From: Alteromonas antoniana
GTDB lineage: Bacteria; Pseudomonadota; Gammaproteobacteria; Enterobacterales; Alteromonadaceae
DNA: 64,000 nucleotides
NCBI RefSeq assembly: GCF_019249295.1
Contig: NZ_JAESDH010000015.1
Coordinates: 1-64,000, forward strand
Reading direction: 5' to 3'
The translations under genes were made by a program, and so were the position numbers. Shown in pieces: positions 37,725-46,175 of this stretch. Below the pieces are notes generated by a model. It had not been told where the DNA came from. It worked only from the letters and a program-made list of their open reading frames with translations, and ran no database searches. Every line of letters begins with the position of its first letter. The stretch's first letter is position 1.

Positions 37725-39379
37725 ACTCAAGTTTCGGGGTTCAAAAACAGCAGAAATTATAGCTTAAGTTACTGAATAGTATAAATAAAAATAGCCTTTT
37801 CGTGGTATAATGTTAGTTGTCTAGACATAACAAATACAACTCAAAGGCTACACATGAATTCTGACACAAGCTCTTCTGTTTTGCCATCACTCACCGCTGA
37901 GTATTTAAGCCGCCACGATGTTCAAGTGGATAATCTGTTTAGCAAAGCATGGCAGCGCATCGGTTTTAATCGACTGCTGAAACAAGCGCGGTTTTCAAAG
38001 CGTTCAGGATCACCCGTCAGTGATGTAGTGTACCTTTTACTGCTTTGGGTCTGGCTCAAAGCAGACTCAATTGCGATGTTTTCAAGGGAGTCGTTACAAA
38101 GCTTCTCGATCACTAAGAGGGATGCCCTTTATGATCTTCTTAATCGGGAGGATCTGGATTGGCGCAAGTTGCACCTTCAAACAGCGAAGACCGTCATCAG
38201 TATGACTGACCACAGCACCATACGCGCCTATGTTGTTGATGATTCAGTTAAAACACGGCGCGGTAAAACCATGCCAGGCATCTCCAGCCACTTTGATCAC
38301 CTCAACGGTCGTTGTGTGATGGGGCAGCAAATCCTGACCCTAGGACTGGCGACTGAAAAGCAATTTATCCCTTTAGATAGCGAGCTTTATATCAGTCGAG
38401 TGAAAGCACAACCACTCACCAAAGCATTTGCGGATGGTCGTAGTATCGTAGCAAAACGCTATCGTGATGCGCAGTCAATGAGTAAGCCGGAGATGATCCA
38501 CCGCATGATTAAGCGAGCCGCGCGGTCCGACATTCATGCGCAATATTTTTTAGCTGATTCATGGTTTGCCAGTAAGTCCATACTGGCCTTTATGGACGCG
38601 CAATCGTTAGTCTCCATTGTCCGCATGAAGAAAAATAAGACGCGCTATCGCACTATGGATAACACCTCGGCTCTAGCAACAGCGGCTGAGCTTTACCAAC
38701 ACCACATCAAAGGCCAATGGCAGAAGATTAAGGGTAGACCATACCAGTCTAAGGCGATCACCGTTGAGTTGAATCTAGCAAAAAGCATCAAAGAGCCTGA
38801 TCACTGGATCAAGGTCAAGCTGTTGTTTGTTCGTGGTGTCAACGAAGAAAAACAGCGCGCTGGAAAGCATGATTGGGCCTTGTTTTTATCCACCGACACT
38901 CACCTCAGTGATGAGAGAATACTCGAAATCTATGCGTTGCGCTGGGGCATCGAAGTGTACTTTAAGGAAGCGAAACAAAAGCTTGGGTTCCTCAAAGAGC
39001 AAAGTACACATTACAGTGCTTATATCGCGTCCATCCATTTAACGGCGCTGCGATTCTGCTTGCTGCTACTGACTCAACACGAGGAAGGTGCCGCTAGACT
39101 GAGTGATAGTCGTAACGACATGATCAACAGTCTGTGCACCTTAGATTTTGCTAGCCGACTCTGGGTTATCTTTAGAGCACTGATATCGGGAGCGCTTGAT
39201 GAGCTCAGCAAGCTATACGGAGTCAGCGCCGCACAAGAGATCATGAACCAAATAGACAAAACGGTTCAGGAGTTCTTTATGCAAGTCATGCAAATGGATA
39301 CCTTCACGCTGAGGCTAGAAGCCAAATCTATTGGTGATGAGTGCTGATTTTAGGCTAAACTGAACTCCGAAACTTGAGT
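37725..39379 (+). mobile_element. Right IS4-superfamily copy (intact)
   Basis: 1655 bp bounded by ACTCAAGTTTCGG and CCGAAACTTGAGT. Same orientation as the left copy. Its right end is the outer end of the composite transposon. Confidence 0.9.
37854..39347 (+). CDS. IS4-superfamily DDE transposase (intact)
   Basis: 497 residues. First catalytic Asp in IRAYVVDDSVKTRRGKTMPG (near 127), second in YFLADSWFASKS (near 238), and Glu in the YREK motif YALRWGIEVYFKEAKQKLGF (near 364). The N-terminal MNSDTSSSVLPSLTAEYLS domain precedes it. The 5-bp duplication of the composite argues for a subgroup with short target duplications; I do not assign the subgroup. This copy could supply transposase for both IS copies. 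Confidence 0.9.
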   Translation: MNSDTSSSVLPSLTAEYLSRHDVQVDNLFSKAWQRIGFNRLLKQARFSKRSGSPVSDVVYLLLLWVWLKADSIAMFSRESLQSFSITKRDALYDLLNREDLDWRKLHLQTAKTVISMTDHSTIRAYVVDDSVKTRRGKTMPGISSHFDHLNGRCVMGQQILTLGLATEKQFIPLDSELYISRVKAQPLTKAFADGRSIVAKRYRDAQSMSKPEMIHRMIKRAARSDIHAQYFLADSWFASKSILAFMDAQSLVSIVRMKKNKTRYRTMDNTSALATAAELYQHHIKGQWQKIKGRPYQSKAITVELNLAKSIKEPDHWIKVKLLFVRGVNEEKQRAGKHDWALFLSTDTHLSDERILEIYALRWGIEVYFKEAKQKLGFLKEQSTHYSAYIASIHLTALRFCLLLLTQHEEGAARLSDSRNDMINSLCTLDFASRLWVIFRALISGALDELSKLYGVSAAQEIMNQIDKTVQEFFMQVMQMDTFTLRLEAKSIGDEC

Positions 39380-39407
39380 TAATAAAACACGCACTCAGCT
39401 AAACAGT

Positions 39408-40118
39408 TTGCGATTAACCGGTATGGCTGAGGCTCTGTCTCAGCAGTGTGATCAACCCAATACCTATGAGGAGCTGAGCTTTCTCGAACGACTCGCACTC
39501 TTGGTTAATCATGAAATCACAACCCGAGATAACCGTAAAATTGCACGCCTGTTACAACAAGCCAAACTCCGAATCAATGCCCAACCATCAGACATTGATT
39601 ACCAAACCAAGCGTGGTTTAAACAAAAGCACCGTCGCACAGCTATTGCAGTTTGACTGGGTTAAGCAGCATCGAAATATTCTGATTGAAGGGCCAACAGG
39701 CACAGGCAAAACATTCCTGGCCTGCGCCATGGGGCAAACTGCTTGTGAACAAGGAATCTCCGTGCGCTACTACCGGGCCAGCAGACTACTTGAAATGCTC
39801 ACGATCGCACACGGTGACGGTAGCTTTGGTAAAGTGCTTTTACAGTTGCGGAAAACTGAAATCCTGATCATAGATGACTGGGGATTGGACGCCCTAAAGC
39901 GGCAGCAAAGAATGGACTTAATGGAAGTGATTGAAGACCGGCACGGAATCGGATCGACAATCATTACTAGCCAACTTCCAACCAATCATTGGCATGAAAC
40001 TATTGGCGATCCAACACTTGCTGACGCCATCTTAGATAGGCTTTTACACAACGCCTATAAAATTAGTTTGAAAGGAGAATCCATGCGTAAAAAACAAGCG
40101 AATCTTGACCAACTGTGA
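39408..40118 (+). pseudogene. istB: IstB ATPase of IS21, 5' end displaced by composite transposon
   Basis: About 236 residues of IstB, an AAA+ ATPase that helps IstA select targets. Walker A GPTGTGKTFLACAMG (near 95-109), Walker B LIIDDWGLDAL (near 152), sensor-like STIITSQLP. The true start ATGATTAAT is left behind at 25623-25631, before the composite. Here the first ~11 codons are missing and translation would have to start at TTG 39408 or ATG 39423 (MAEALSQQ). The ATPase core is complete, so partial function is conceivable, but IstA-IstB coupling is lost. Confidence 0.85.
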
Positions 40119-40196
40119 ACACTTAAGGTAAAAGTGCCGCATCTGCAAGAATAAGGGGTGGAAGTGTTCACGCTAAGCAAAAATCAGCGTTCATAG

Positions 40197-40769
40197 TTAT
40201 AAAAATACGCACTCGTCTTCAGCAGGCAAATGGTAAGTATCAATAAGGTGGCCTTGAAGCCAAATATATTGAGGCATCCAAAACGAGTACTGTCGTATAA
40301 GAGCCAATACTTCTTTTAACGGTTTGTTTGCATGAGGCTCGGCAATACGAAAGTACATGAATGAGCAATAATCTCGAAAATACTCATGAAGCTCTGAATC
40401 CGATAGCGTTTCTTTTAGCGGCCTGTTTTGTTCGTCGTCCTCATCAGGGGAATTGGCATAAATTTCAAATAGCTGCTTTTCAGTGAGCATCTCCAAGAAG
40501 TGGTCTTCAATTAAAACCCCATCACTGGTATCGACGTCCATACCATCTTTGACATCAAAAGCCATGACACATCCAGAAGATAACGCCACTTCTGATGGTT
40601 TCAGTAAGTCATTAGCTAGCACAACTTGATGCCAATGATTAAAACCAGCAGATACTGCAACTTCATCGAGTGCTTGAGTGTGTGGAATGGATTTTTCACG
40701 TTTAAGCTTTCGTGCTTTTTGCTTTAAACGTTCAACCGAGGCAGAGGAAATGATTTTAGTAATTTGCAT
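40197..40769 (-). pseudogene. Backbone gene with glyoxalase-related N-domain, 3' end replaced by IS21
   Basis: 190 residues from the ATG at 40769 (MQITKIISSASVERL), which has GGAGAAAC upstream. About 10-45 (LKQKARKLKREKSIPHTQALDEVAVSAGFNHWHQVVLAN) resembles the small helical domain called glyoxalase-related in plasmid proteins; the acidic remainder is unassigned. The last codons CVFL-stop come from the IS21 terminus. Joining across the 5-bp duplication gives ...EDENGNTVGVRF with a stop at 23802-23804, converging on traJ. Only about ten residues are replaced, so the product may still work. Function unknown. Confidence 0.75.
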
Positions 40770-41026
40770 TGAGTTTCTCCTATTAGCGAATACGGTGCCC
40801 ACTGCCGAGGTCGCAGAAAAAACCTAAGCAAAAAATAAATTTGATATGCATGTCGTCCCGTCCGGGTTTGCTAAAGTGGGCAGCTGGTCTCGACACGACC
40901 AATAACCCCATCATATCAACCGCATCAAAAAGATCAATTGTTAGTATTGTCTGAGTAGAACCCTCAAAACCTTCAAGAATTCGGCATCTAGCTGACCACT
41001 GAACCTACCAATCCCAAGGCATCCTT
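40770..41026. other. Divergent promoter region upstream of traL
   Basis: About 260 bp between the minus-strand gene and the traL leader. It should contain the traL operon promoter, which in SXT is driven by the SetCD activator. TTGCTAAAGTGGGCAG near 40867 looks loosely like an activator half-site, but I cannot verify it. Confidence 0.4.
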
Positions 41027-41054
41027 CACTTCTCAATTCAAACAACGAGGAGTG
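41027..41054 (+). promoter_or_regulatory. Hairpin occluding the traL ribosome-binding site
   Basis: CACTTCTC (41027-41034) pairs over 8 bp (one G-U) with GAGGAGTG (41047-41054), which contains the whole Shine-Dalgarno GAGGAG. Loop of 12 bases; the ATG is at 41058. Confidence 0.5.
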
Positions 41055-41057
41055 ACT

Positions 41058-41339
41058 ATGGAACCTGTGAATATTCCATCCTATATCGATGACCCGCCGC
41101 ACTTCCTGCTTTGGAGTGCCGATGAGATGGCTCCCATTCTGTTGGGGCTAGTGATCGGCATTTTTACCGGTAATGCCTTGGTTTTATGCCTGTTGGGGTT
41201 GGTGACAACCAAGCTCTATCGGCGTTTTCGTGATGGTCGCCCAGATGGTTTTATTCTTCACGCCATCTACTGGGCCGGGCTGTTGCCAACCAAAGCCAAG
41301 ACAATCCCTAACCCATTTATCAGGAGCTATCTGCCGTGA
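41058..41339 (+). CDS. traL: TraL, type IV secretion pilus assembly protein
   Basis: 93 residues. ATG at 41058 is favoured over the GTG at 41052 because GAGGAG lies 5 bp before it. Start NIPSYIDDPPHFLLWSADEM then two hydrophobic segments (MAPILLGLVIGIFTGNALVLCLLGLVTTKLY), as in F-type TraL/VirB3-like inner-membrane proteins. First gene of traLEKBVA; overlaps traE by 4 bp (GTGA). Confidence 0.92.
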   Translation: MEPVNIPSYIDDPPHFLLWSADEMAPILLGLVIGIFTGNALVLCLLGLVTTKLYRRFRDGRPDGFILHAIYWAGLLPTKAKTIPNPFIRSYLP

Positions 41340-41962
41340 AGTTCGACGTGTTTTTAAAATCATGGCAAGGCACGCAATTAGAGAACCGATGGCAACGGTT
41401 CCTGATTGCGGTGCTGGTGCTATCTAACTTGCTGCTTGCGGTAGCGGCATTTTCTCGCAATACCGTGGTGGCCATTCAACCACCAACCTTGTCTGAAACG
41501 GCTGAAGTGTCACGAAACCAGGCCAGTCAGCCTTACCTGGAATCTTGGGGACTCTACCTGGCTGAGCTTATGGGCAACGTGACGCCGGGCAATGTGTCCT
41601 TTATCCGGGTTGCTATCGAGCCGCTACTTTCACCTGCGGTGTACCAGCAAGTGGTCGATGCACTGGAGATTCAGGCAAGACAGATCCGTGAAGACCGAGT
41701 CACGCTCAAATTCCAACCCAGACAAGTGGAGTATGAGTATGAAACCGGCCATGTCTTTGTGACCGGTTATTCCTTGGTCTCTGGACCATCTGGAGATGAG
41801 CAGCGCCAAACTCGCACCTATGAGTTTGATATCGACATTGAGCAATACCGTCCAAAACTTAGCTGGATGGATACGTATGAGGGGCAAGCTAGAACGAAGC
41901 GAGTTCGTGAAAAGTTGACCCAAGAGCAAAACCGGAGGGTGAATGATGCGAACCAAAATTAG
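41336..41962 (+). CDS. traE: TraE, VirB8-like conjugal protein
   Basis: 208 residues, starting with GTG overlapping traL. N-terminal membrane anchor RFLIAVLVLSNLLLAVAAFS (about 21-40) and a periplasmic NTF2-like domain typical of TraE/VirB8 (SWGLYLAELMGNVTPGNVSFIRVAIEPLLSPAVYQQV...GHVFVTGYSLVSG). Part of the F-type mating-pair-formation complex. Overlaps traK by 20 bp. Confidence 0.92.
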   Translation: MKFDVFLKSWQGTQLENRWQRFLIAVLVLSNLLLAVAAFSRNTVVAIQPPTLSETAEVSRNQASQPYLESWGLYLAELMGNVTPGNVSFIRVAIEPLLSPAVYQQVVDALEIQARQIREDRVTLKFQPRQVEYEYETGHVFVTGYSLVSGPSGDEQRQTRTYEFDIDIEQYRPKLSWMDTYEGQARTKRVREKLTQEQNRRVNDANQN

Positions 41963-42842
41963 TCGATGGATGACACCAAGTTTAATCGCAATGAGCTTGA
42001 GTGGCGTTCTGTTATCACAAGCGTCGTATGCAGACGTGGAATTGCCGATTGTGCCAGCTAGTGTGATGAAGCAGTCTGCTACTGCAAATCCACCGGTTCA
42101 AAGCAATTCGGTTGCAGCGGATACGCCAACAACGCTACTGATGACACCGGGGGTTAATGAACTGATCCCTGTAGCACTTGGTCATCTGAATCGAATTGTG
42201 ACGCCGTTTGAATCGCCTAAGGTGAGAACAACCAGTGATGCTCAGACGCAAATCAAGGGGAATGTTGTATATGTAGCCACGGACAAAGAATCACCGGTTT
42301 CACTTTACATCACTCCGCCTGGTCAGGAAGCGCCCGCATTATCTGTCACCTTAGTGCCTCGTCGTATTCCACCGCGTGAAATTACCTTAGCTATTGATGG
42401 TCAGCAGTGGCCTATTAAGGGCGTCGTGAACCGCAAAGCCGCCACTTGGGAAACAGCTCAGCCATACGTTGATAACCTACGAGACTTACTCAGACGCCTT
42501 GCATTAAATGAGTTGCCACAAGGCTATGACATCCGTTTGGCTGTCCAAACTGACATAAGCCCTAAATGTTTTCAGCCAGGCTTAAAGTTTGGTTTTAAGC
42601 AGGGGCAAATTGTGACGGGACATTACTTCACCGTCTATGTAGGACTGGTTGAAAGCTTTGCCGATGAACCGATAGAAGCCAGTGAAATAGCCTGTCATGC
42701 ACCAGATATAGTGGCAAGCGCCTACTGGCCGCGCAATATCTTGTTGCCGGGTGAAAAGACTGAGTTGTATTTAGTTGTTCGCAATCATCGTGAAGAAGCG
42801 GTGGAAAGTCAGCGACCTTCACTTCTTGTGGGAGGTGAATAA
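41943..42842 (+). CDS. traK: TraK, secretin-like outer-membrane core component (VirB9-like)
   Basis: 299 residues; two adjacent ATGs (41943, 41946) with GGAGGG just upstream. Signal peptide WMTPSLIAMSLSGVLLSQASYADVELP. The body has the TraK beta-sandwich pattern (GVNELIPVALGHLNRIVTPFESPKVRTTSD, VVYVATDKESPVSLYITPPGQE). With TraB and TraV it forms the outer-membrane core of the F-type channel. Confidence 0.92.
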   Translation: MMRTKISRWMTPSLIAMSLSGVLLSQASYADVELPIVPASVMKQSATANPPVQSNSVAADTPTTLLMTPGVNELIPVALGHLNRIVTPFESPKVRTTSDAQTQIKGNVVYVATDKESPVSLYITPPGQEAPALSVTLVPRRIPPREITLAIDGQQWPIKGVVNRKAATWETAQPYVDNLRDLLRRLALNELPQGYDIRLAVQTDISPKCFQPGLKFGFKQGQIVTGHYFTVYVGLVESFADEPIEASEIACHAPDIVASAYWPRNILLPGEKTELYLVVRNHREEAVESQRPSLLVGGE

Positions 42843-42844
42843 CG

Positions 42845-44134
42845 ATGAAAGCACAATGGGAACAAATGAGCCCGAACATGAAGCGTGGCCTATCGGTTGC
42901 TGGTATTGCTGGTGGTCTCATCCTTATGGTGATGGTGTTTTCACCTAATCCTGACGATGGCTCAAGCAATCGGAACCGGCAGGAAACGATCCGGCACATT
43001 CTAACGGATACCAATACTCGCGATGTTGGGGTCGATAGTTTGGCTGCAAACGTAAAACTACTCAGTGAGCGCAATGAACAGTTACGTCGTGAAGTTGAGC
43101 GCTTGCGTCGTGACGTCGATTCAGGGCGGCTAAGCCCAGGTTCGCCTTCTATACCAAGTGAGGTCAATGCGGAGCTGGCCCGCCTTAGAGCGGAACTTGA
43201 TGATGTTCGCGCTGGAGGTGATGCAGCAGTTGAAGGCACAAATAGCCGCTTTGAAGTGCCTTTATCTGCCATGGAATTACCCAAAGACGAAAAGCCTCTG
43301 CCGTCTAACCCAGACGACTATTTTGCCAATGCGCCGCTGCCTGATCCGCTCTATCAGCAGCCAGCCAATGGCCAAGGTACACGAGCACGAGATGTTCCAT
43401 TGCCGCCAATCACGATTCGTATGATTGAGCCTGAAGTGGTTGCTGAACCAGAGGTTGTTGTGCAAGAAGCGCCGCCTTTGTATCTACCGGCGGGCAGCAT
43501 CATCTCAGGTACTTTGATCACCGGTTTGGATGCACCGACTCACGAGTCCGCAAGACGAGAGCCTTTTCCTGCATTGCTGAGGATTCAAAAGGAAGCCATT
43601 TTACCCAACCGATTTAGAGCGGATATCAAAGAGTGTTTCTTGATCGCCGCAGGTTACGGTGATTTGAGCTCTGAGCGTGCTTATTTGCGAGGCGAGACCA
43701 TTTCATGTGTGAGAGAAGATGGTGGCGTCATTGAAACGCGACTGGATTCTTATGCCGTGGGTGAAGACGGCAAAGCCGGTATTCGTGGCCGATTAGTGTC
43801 GAAACAAGGCCAGCTGGTGGCCAAATCGATGATGGCCGGATTCCTTCAGGGCTTGGCAGGCGCATTTGATGTGAATCCTGTTCCGACGATTCAGACGGGT
43901 AATGCCGGTGATACTCAACTGTACCAGCAAGTCATGAGCCAAGAAGCATTACAAGGTGCTGCGATTAAAGGCACCGGTAAAGCATTGGATCGAGTGGCCA
44001 AGTTCTATTTGGACATGGCTGAAAATATGTTCCCAGTCATAGAGGTAGACGCTGCCAGGAAAATTGAAGTCATAGTCACTCGTGGTGCCTCGTTGTCGTT
44101 GGCCACTTCGCAAGGGGGAGGTGCAAGAAGATGA
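42845..44134 (+). CDS. traB: TraB, VirB10-like channel scaffold
   Basis: 429 residues. N-terminal cytoplasmic tail and one membrane segment (RGLSVAGIAGGLILMVMVFS, about 14-33), coiled coil (LAANVKLLSERNEQLRREVERLRRDV), proline-rich linker (about 130-215) and the VirB10/TraB C-terminal domain from about 220 (LPAGSIISGTLITGLDAPT...). Spans inner to outer membrane and energises the channel. ATGA overlap with the longer traV start. Confidence 0.93.
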   Translation: MKAQWEQMSPNMKRGLSVAGIAGGLILMVMVFSPNPDDGSSNRNRQETIRHILTDTNTRDVGVDSLAANVKLLSERNEQLRREVERLRRDVDSGRLSPGSPSIPSEVNAELARLRAELDDVRAGGDAAVEGTNSRFEVPLSAMELPKDEKPLPSNPDDYFANAPLPDPLYQQPANGQGTRARDVPLPPITIRMIEPEVVAEPEVVVQEAPPLYLPAGSIISGTLITGLDAPTHESARREPFPALLRIQKEAILPNRFRADIKECFLIAAGYGDLSSERAYLRGETISCVREDGGVIETRLDSYAVGEDGKAGIRGRLVSKQGQLVAKSMMAGFLQGLAGAFDVNPVPTIQTGNAGDTQLYQQVMSQEALQGAAIKGTGKALDRVAKFYLDMAENMFPVIEVDAARKIEVIVTRGASLSLATSQGGGARR

Positions 44135-44208
44135 AAAAATCCTGCATGTTGCTAACCGATCGAAGTCCGTTTCAGACAATAAGATGTGTATCCAGAGGAG
44201 AGTTAACC

Positions 44209-44781
44209 ATGACGACATCAATGCAGAACAACCCAAAGCACCATTCAAAACAGTGGTCTAAAGCTGGATTACTTTTATTGGTAGTCGGCTCAACCTTATT
44301 GTCTGGCTGTAGTTCATTGGGTCTTGGGAGTAGTGAATATGGATGCCCAGGTATGCCTGACGGTGTGCGCTGTTTATCCGCTCGTGAAGTCTATGAGCTT
44401 ACCAGTAATGGCGCTGCACCCAAGACGATTGATGCTGTGGCGACTCGAATGGGTGCTCCCTCTGGGTATTCACAATCTGATTTAGAGACAGGACTGCTGA
44501 GCCATCCAGCATTACCTGAGACGCAGCAATCTGCACCTATTCGCATTCCTTCAAGGGTGATGCGAATTTGGATTGCGCCTTGGGAGGATGACCGTGGAGA
44601 TCTGAATTTATCCAGCTACGTGTTTACCGAAATTGAACCGCGCCGGTGGGATATTGGGGTGTCAGCACCTCGAACGGTTTCGCCTGTGCTACGTCCACTT
44701 CAGACTCAGAGCGATTCAACCTCAGCGGGAGCTGATGGTAAGCGCGATAACTTGAGTATCTACGGAGAAACTAACGAATGA
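44209..44781 (+). CDS. traV: TraV, outer-membrane lipoprotein of the transfer channel
   Basis: 190 residues from the ATG at 44209, chosen because GAGGAG lies 8 bp upstream and because the lipoprotein signal then has normal length (LLLLVVGSTLLSGC, lipid cysteine near 31). An ATG at 44131 overlapping the traB stop would add 26 residues. The conserved TraV segment YGCPGMPDGVRCLSAREVYELT follows the signal, with two cysteines. VirB7-like anchor of the TraK/TraB core. Overlaps traA by 4 bp. Confidence 0.88.
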   Translation: MTTSMQNNPKHHSKQWSKAGLLLLVVGSTLLSGCSSLGLGSSEYGCPGMPDGVRCLSAREVYELTSNGAAPKTIDAVATRMGAPSGYSQSDLETGLLSHPALPETQQSAPIRIPSRVMRIWIAPWEDDRGDLNLSSYVFTEIEPRRWDIGVSAPRTVSPVLRPLQTQSDSTSAGADGKRDNLSIYGETNE

Positions 44782-45164
44782 CAAATGCAGTTCGCACCAT
44801 TCAAACTCAGCGCCTAATGACCATTGGTGCGCTTGGTTTGATGGCGTTAATGATTTCGGAGCCCTCATTTGCGGGCACCGGTGGTGATGCTTTCACCGAT
44901 GTGTGGGATACCCTAAAAGATTGGACCCAAGGTACTTTGGGACGGATCGTAGCGGGAGCCATGGTTCTGGTGGGTATTGTGGGCGGTATCGCTCGCCAAA
45001 GCTTGATGGCCTTTGCCTTGGGCATTGGTGGCGGTATGGGTCTCTACAATACGCCAACAGTCGTTGAAAGTGTTATGTCTGCAACTTTACCTGTCGTTGC
45101 CAGCACTCAAGAAGTCATTGACACAGCAGTTCCAGCGATCAGCGCCGTTTTACTGGGCACCTGA
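44778..45164 (+). CDS. traA: TraA, conjugative pilin
   Basis: 128 residues. Long leader with hydrophobic stretch (LMTIGALGLMALMISEPSFAGTGG) and probable processing after SFA near 33. The mature pilin has two hydrophobic segments (GRIVAGAMVLVGIVGGIA, LMAFALGIGGGMGLY), as in F-type pilins. Last gene of traLEKBVA; followed by a strong terminator. Confidence 0.9.
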   Translation: MTNAVRTIQTQRLMTIGALGLMALMISEPSFAGTGGDAFTDVWDTLKDWTQGTLGRIVAGAMVLVGIVGGIARQSLMAFALGIGGGMGLYNTPTVVESVMSATLPVVASTQEVIDTAVPAISAVLLGT

Positions 45165-45205
45165 ATGTGAGCCACAGTAGGCACTTCACTTAAGGTAATC
45201 AAACT

Positions 45206-45252
45206 AGGTCTACACAACATCGGGTTATTGGTGATGTTCTGTAGACCTTTTC
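45206..45252 (+). terminator. Intrinsic terminator after traA
   Basis: AGGTCTACA (45206-45214) pairs with TGTAGACCT (45240-45248), extended inside by ACATC/GATGT, and is followed by TTTTC. Marks the end of the traL operon and the left edge of hotspot HS2. Confidence 0.75.
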
Positions 45253-45280
45253 ATTTCAACAACGCCGCATTAGCGGGCTT

Positions 45281-45385
45281 GGTTTACAGTATTTGGTATA
45301 TTAATACCTAAGGTGTTAAAATTCCTATCGTAATAAACTATATGGTTTATACTGTTCGTGATATTCATACCTTGGGTGTTAAAAT
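45281..45385. promoter_or_regulatory. 42-bp imperfect direct repeat in the AbiE promoter region
   Basis: Positions 45281-45322 and 45344-45385 are two related 42-bp blocks 63 bp apart. Each starts GGTTTA and ends GGTGTTAAAAT; the second ends on the ATG at 45384. Probably duplicated operator/promoter sites for AbiEi, which is known to bind repeats in its own promoter. Confidence 0.6.
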
Positions 45386-46175
45386 GTCATCTAAAATAAA
45401 CTGGCTTGTTGCTCATACTTCTCCTGGTGCGCTAGTACTTCAGCAATGGCTGACTGAAAACGGCGTGAGCTACTCCCTGGCTCAAAAGTACACGCAGAAC
45501 GGTTGGCTGAAGAAGCTTAGTTCTGGTGTGTACTATCGTCCAAATGCGCAGGGCGATATAAAGCCAACTTGGGTTGATGCCATTCAAGCATTGGATGTGC
45601 AATTGGGCGTTCCAGTTCATTTGGCTGGATTGAGCAGCTTAACTCACCAAGGACTGAGTCACTATTTGCAGCTGAACAAAGAGCAAGTTTGGATTTGCGT
45701 TAAAAACAAGTCGTCCTTACCGAAATGGTTTCGTGAATTCCCTTATCAGAATTGGTTTTACTGCGGAAACCATAAGCTTGAAGTGAATCCCGAGAAGGAT
45801 TTGAAAAGGATCACGGTTAAAGAGAAAGAGCTCACTGTCAGCTGTGCAGAACTTGCTGCCTATGAAGTGGTAGATGCGATTGGAAAGCTGATTTCATTTG
45901 AGCATGTCGCAGAATTATTTCAGGGTTTAGTCAATCTTAGCCCTAGAAAAGTACAAGATATTCTTGAACGAAGCAGCTCTGTTCAGGCAAACCGAATATT
46001 TCTATTTCTGGGTCGATACTACGATCACCAGTGGGTCAATCGCATAGATGAAACAAGAATTAAATTGGGGGCAGGAAAGCGGCAGGTTGTCGAAAAAGGA
46101 CGTTTTGATGAGCGATATCAAATCACAGTGCCAGAGATATTAAGCGTCAAAAAAGGTGAACAACATAATGGATAA
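45384..46175 (+). CDS. abiEi: AbiEi-type antitoxin / transcriptional autoregulator
   Basis: 263 residues from ATG 45384 (MSSKINWLVAHTSPGALVLQQWLTENGVSYSLAQKYTQNGWLKKLSSGVYYRP); an ATG at 45342 would add 14 residues. N-terminal winged-helix domain (about 15-60) of AbiEi proteins and a C-terminal antitoxin domain that counters AbiEii. Type IV toxin-antitoxin pairs of this type occur in many ICE hotspots and can act in phage abortive infection or element maintenance. Overlaps the toxin gene by 8 bp. Repeats around its start suggest autoregulation. Confidence 0.82.
   Translation: MSSKINWLVAHTSPGALVLQQWLTENGVSYSLAQKYTQNGWLKKLSSGVYYRPNAQGDIKPTWVDAIQALDVQLGVPVHLAGLSSLTHQGLSHYLQLNKEQVWICVKNKSSLPKWFREFPYQNWFYCGNHKLEVNPEKDLKRITVKEKELTVSCAELAAYEVVDAIGKLISFEHVAELFQGLVNLSPRKVQDILERSSSVQANRIFLFLGRYYDHQWVNRIDETRIKLGAGKRQVVEKGRFDERYQITVPEILSVKKGEQHNG

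Larger units (their letters stand above)
25633..39379 (+). mobile_element. Composite transposon bounded by two direct IS4-superfamily copies
   Basis: Outer boundaries are the terminal repeats ACTCAAGTTTCGG (25633) and CCGAAACTTGAGT (ending 39379). The flanks carry a 5-bp duplication TAATA (25628-25632 and 39380-39384). Removing the unit plus one TAATA restores an uninterrupted istB reading frame beginning MINKTRTQLNSLRLTGMAEAL, with the ATG at 25623. It carries a chromosome-like cargo (27275-34978) plus IS1380 and IS1595 elements. This shows the unit moved as one piece into IS21, or that two IS copies mobilised the segment. Confidence 0.88.
23837..40211 (+). mobile_element. IS21-family element in HS1, split by a 13.7-kb composite transposon
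   Basis: Left terminus TGCGTATTTTT at 23837; the right terminus at 40201-40211 is its inverted copy AAAAATACGCA, giving the TG...CA ends usual in IS21. Flanks are a perfect 5-bp target duplication CTCGT (23832-23836 and 40212-40216). Repeats of GTGAACAC occur at both ends. istA (24047-25603) and istB (39408-40118), normally adjacent, are 13.8 kb apart because the composite at 25633-39379 sits at the istB start. The IS21 itself landed in the 3' end of the minus-strand gene now at 40197-40769. Confidence 0.9.

Noticed and set aside
40867-40883. SetCD-type activator site upstream of traL
   Set aside because: Only a loose match to a motif I do not recall with certainty; not listed as a feature.
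45206-45252. Attachment site at the HS2 edge
   Set aside because: The inverted repeat with a T-run fits a terminator after traA; no matching repeat at the other edge.
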